Assembly (NCBI GenBank): GCA_021826255.1
Contig: JAKBAZ010000068.1
Location: 1 to 7,019 of the forward strand
Origin: Actinomycetes bacterium
Lineage (GTDB): Bacteria > Actinomycetota > Acidimicrobiia > Acidimicrobiales > RAAP-2
DNA length: 7,019 nt
Direction: 5' to 3'
The stretch's first letter is position 1, and each line of letters begins with the position of its first letter. Made by a program: the position numbers and the translations under genes. The notes under the pieces were generated by a model, which saw only the letters and a program-made list of their open reading frames with translations, ran no database searches and was not told where the DNA came from. Shown here one piece after another: positions 6,105 to 7,019 of the stretch.

Positions 6105-6286
6105 TGCCCGGGTGGTGCGAGACGTGTGACCGTCGAGTCGACGGCGAGGCCTGCGAGGTGTGCGGGGGAGCCGTCGTCGAACCCGAGCGGATGCGACTCG
6201 ACTGGAAGTGGAAGTTCTTCGGCGTCTCGACCGTGATATACCTGATTTGGCGTCTCTACCAGTTGATTCACTGGTTGACGTCGTAA
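6104..6286 (+). CDS. Small zinc-ribbon protein with one C-terminal membrane helix
   Basis: This 60-residue protein is not one I can name. Its N-terminus carries two CXXC pairs, WCETCDR (C5, C8) and CEVCGG (C17, C20), spaced as a minimal four-cysteine zinc ribbon. A charged segment (about 26-37) leads into a hydrophobic, aromatic stretch at about 38-58 with one arginine (R50), plausibly a single membrane helix that leaves the ribbon in the cytoplasm. The ATG shares a base with the der stop (TAATG) and no clear Shine-Dalgarno is present, so translation probably depends on termination at der. The gamma-carbonic-anhydrase-like gene starts 9 bp after its stop. Coding status is supported by the cysteine pattern, the tight packing and in-operon position. 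A role alongside Der or in membrane tethering is speculation. Confidence 0.8.
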   Translation: MPGWCETCDRRVDGEACEVCGGAVVEPERMRLDWKWKFFGVSTVIYLIWRLYQLIHWLTS

Positions 6287-6295
6287 GGGGGAGTC

Positions 6296-6814
6296 GTGGC
6301 GATCTACGCACTGGGAGAGGTCGAGCCCGTCATTCACGCCAGCGCCTTCGTGCACCCTGACGCGGTCGTGATTGGACAGGTCGTCATCGGGGCGAACTCC
6401 TCGGTGTGGCCCGGCGCCGTCTTGCGCGGCGATTACGGCAGAATCCACGTCGGCGAGAGAACCTCCATCCAAGACGGAACGGTCATCCACGCAACCGCTG
6501 AGTGCCCCACCATCGTCGGCGACGACTGCGTCGTCGGTCACCTCGCCCACTTGGAGGGATGCGTCATTGAGAACCGCAGCCTCGTGGGGTCGGGTTCGGT
6601 GGTTCTCCACGAGGTGCGCGTGGGTCCCGACGCCACGGTCGCGGCGGGTGCCGTCGTGCGTAATCGGACCGTCGTACCCCCGGGATCGCTCGCCCTCGGC
6701 ATTCCCGCTACTATTCGCGAGAAGTTGAGTAACCCTGACGACATCGCGGCCGGGGCGGCCCTCTACGTGGGTAACACCGCACGGTATCGGTCCGAGCTGC
6801 GCCGCCTGGACTGA
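6296..6814 (+). CDS. Gamma-carbonic-anhydrase-like left-handed beta-helix protein
   Basis: This 172-residue protein belongs to the gamma carbonic anhydrase/YrdA/PaaY branch of hexapeptide-repeat proteins, which form trimeric left-handed beta-helices with a metal between subunits. Characteristic blocks are SSVWPGAVLRGDYGRI (35-50), TSIQDGTVIH (56-65), GDDCVVGHLAHLEGC (75-89) and the hexapeptide turns from about 90 to 140, ending GIPATIREKL. H65 and H82 correspond to two of the three metal histidines. The third, usually the H of an LHGC motif, is E87 here (HLEGC), with an extra histidine at 85. The GTG start follows AGGGGGAG (6286-6293) closely and lies 9 bp after the microprotein gene, so it is the last gene of the DUF512-der operon. 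Carbonic anhydrase activity is unproven: many relatives are inactive or act on other substrates, and the altered ligand adds doubt. Confidence 0.9.
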   Translation: MAIYALGEVEPVIHASAFVHPDAVVIGQVVIGANSSVWPGAVLRGDYGRIHVGERTSIQDGTVIHATAECPTIVGDDCVVGHLAHLEGCVIENRSLVGSGSVVLHEVRVGPDATVAAGAVVRNRTVVPPGSLALGIPATIREKLSNPDDIAAGAALYVGNTARYRSELRRLD

Positions 6815-6838
6815 CGAAGGACGCCGTCCCGGTAACAT
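6811..6838 (+). promoter_or_regulatory. Candidate promoter for the exported-protein gene at 6860
   Basis: CTGACG at 6811-6816 (four of six to TTGACA) and TAACAT at 6833-6838 (TANNNT) are separated by 16 bp. The -35 overlaps the stop codon of the upstream gene. Transcription would start near 6845 and leave a short leader around the GGAGG at 6846-6850. The spacer contains the palindrome GGACG-C-CGTCC (6819-6829), a possible operator. Confidence 0.4.
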
Positions 6839-6845
6839 CCCGAGC

Positions 6846-6850
6846 GGAGG
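6846..6850 (+). promoter_or_regulatory. Shine-Dalgarno of the exported-protein gene
   Basis: GGAGG lies nine bases before the ATG at 6860, a textbook spacing. It is the main support for calling a gene that is cut by the window edge. Confidence 0.65.
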
Positions 6851-6859
6851 TAGTTCCAC

Positions 6860-7019
6860 ATGCGTCACAAAGTCGTCGTCAGCGTTGCCACGCTTCTCCT
6901 GGCTCTCGCCGGTGTCGGTGGGTATCTACTCAACCGCGCCACGGGTCCGGCCTCGGGAGCGAACACGACGGGTCAGTCCACCTCGCGCCTCGAGTGCACT
7001 CTGTTCCCCGGACTGCCGC
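6860..7019 (+). CDS. N-terminal part of an exported or membrane-anchored protein of unknown function
   Basis: An open frame runs from the ATG to the end of the window (53 complete codons) without a stop. The first residues, MRHKVVV, are basic and are followed by a hydrophobic stretch (about 5-24, with VATLLLALAGVGGYLL). After that comes a Thr/Ser/Gly/Ala-rich segment of about 20 residues (RATGPASGANTTGQSTS) and then RLECTLFPGLP. This is the layout of an uncleaved signal anchor or a signal peptide followed by a flexible extracytoplasmic linker. There is no lipobox cysteine directly after the hydrophobic core; the only cysteine is residue 46. A well-placed GGAGG and a candidate promoter precede it, so it probably forms a separate transcription unit from the der operon. 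I do not recognise the family and the domain that would define function lies beyond the window. Confidence 0.68.
   Translation, partial: MRHKVVVSVATLLLALAGVGGYLLNRATGPASGANTTGQSTSRLECTLFPGLP

Noticed and set aside
6815..6845. Terminator hairpin after the carbonic-anhydrase-like gene
   Set aside because: The GGACG-C-CGTCC palindrome has too small a loop for a stable hairpin (at best a 4-bp stem) and no following T-run; an operator-like reading fits better.
6029..6868. Long minus-strand open frame (279 codons) opposite the end of der, the microprotein and the carbonic-anhydrase-like gene
   Set aside because: It covers three well-supported plus-strand genes and their boundaries, and its translation (HDG/DDG-rich) mirrors the hexapeptide gene; no family motif is visible.

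Overview
The window looks like a piece of the core chromosome of a high-GC Gram-positive bacterium, most likely Actinomycetota and possibly an Acidimicrobiia-like lineage. By eye G+C is about 60-65%. Six of the nine gene starts visible here are GTG, genes are packed with 1-22 bp overlaps, and the order (aroA)-cmk-plsC / ispH / DUF512 radical-SAM-der resembles actinobacterial housekeeping neighbourhoods. I see no insertion sequence, integrase, tRNA, rRNA, CRISPR array or prophage gene.

Layout. (1) Positions 2-1424, plus strand: the 3' end of aroA (EPSP synthase), cmk (CMP/dCMP kinase) and a plsC-family acyltransferase form a run of overlapping genes. (2) Positions 1435-3376, minus strand: a family 2 glycosyltransferase lies downstream of ispH, the last enzyme of the MEP isoprenoid pathway. 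plsC and the glycosyltransferase converge with only 10 bp between their stop codons. (3) Positions 3377-3456: a short divergent control region between ispH and the rightward operon. It holds three alternating copies of a GCGCCC/GGGCGC word and -10-like TANNNT elements facing both ways. (4) Positions 3457-6814, plus strand: a tight operon of a PDZ/radical-SAM/DUF512 protein, der (double-GTPase ribosome assembly factor), a 60-residue zinc-ribbon plus membrane-helix microprotein, and a gamma-carbonic-anhydrase-like hexapeptide protein. (5) From 6860: the start of an exported or membrane-anchored protein that runs off the window, with its own candidate promoter and a clear ribosome binding site.

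The genes serve central functions: aromatic amino acid synthesis, pyrimidine nucleotide supply, phospholipid acylation, isoprenoid precursors and 50S subunit assembly. The least understood part is the DUF512 radical-SAM gene that overlaps der, with the small zinc-ribbon membrane protein coupled to der on its other side. I found no clear sign of a wholly new defence or mobile system. The observations most worth following are the divergent repeat region, the DUF512-der-microprotein cluster and the altered metal site of the carbonic-anhydrase-like protein.
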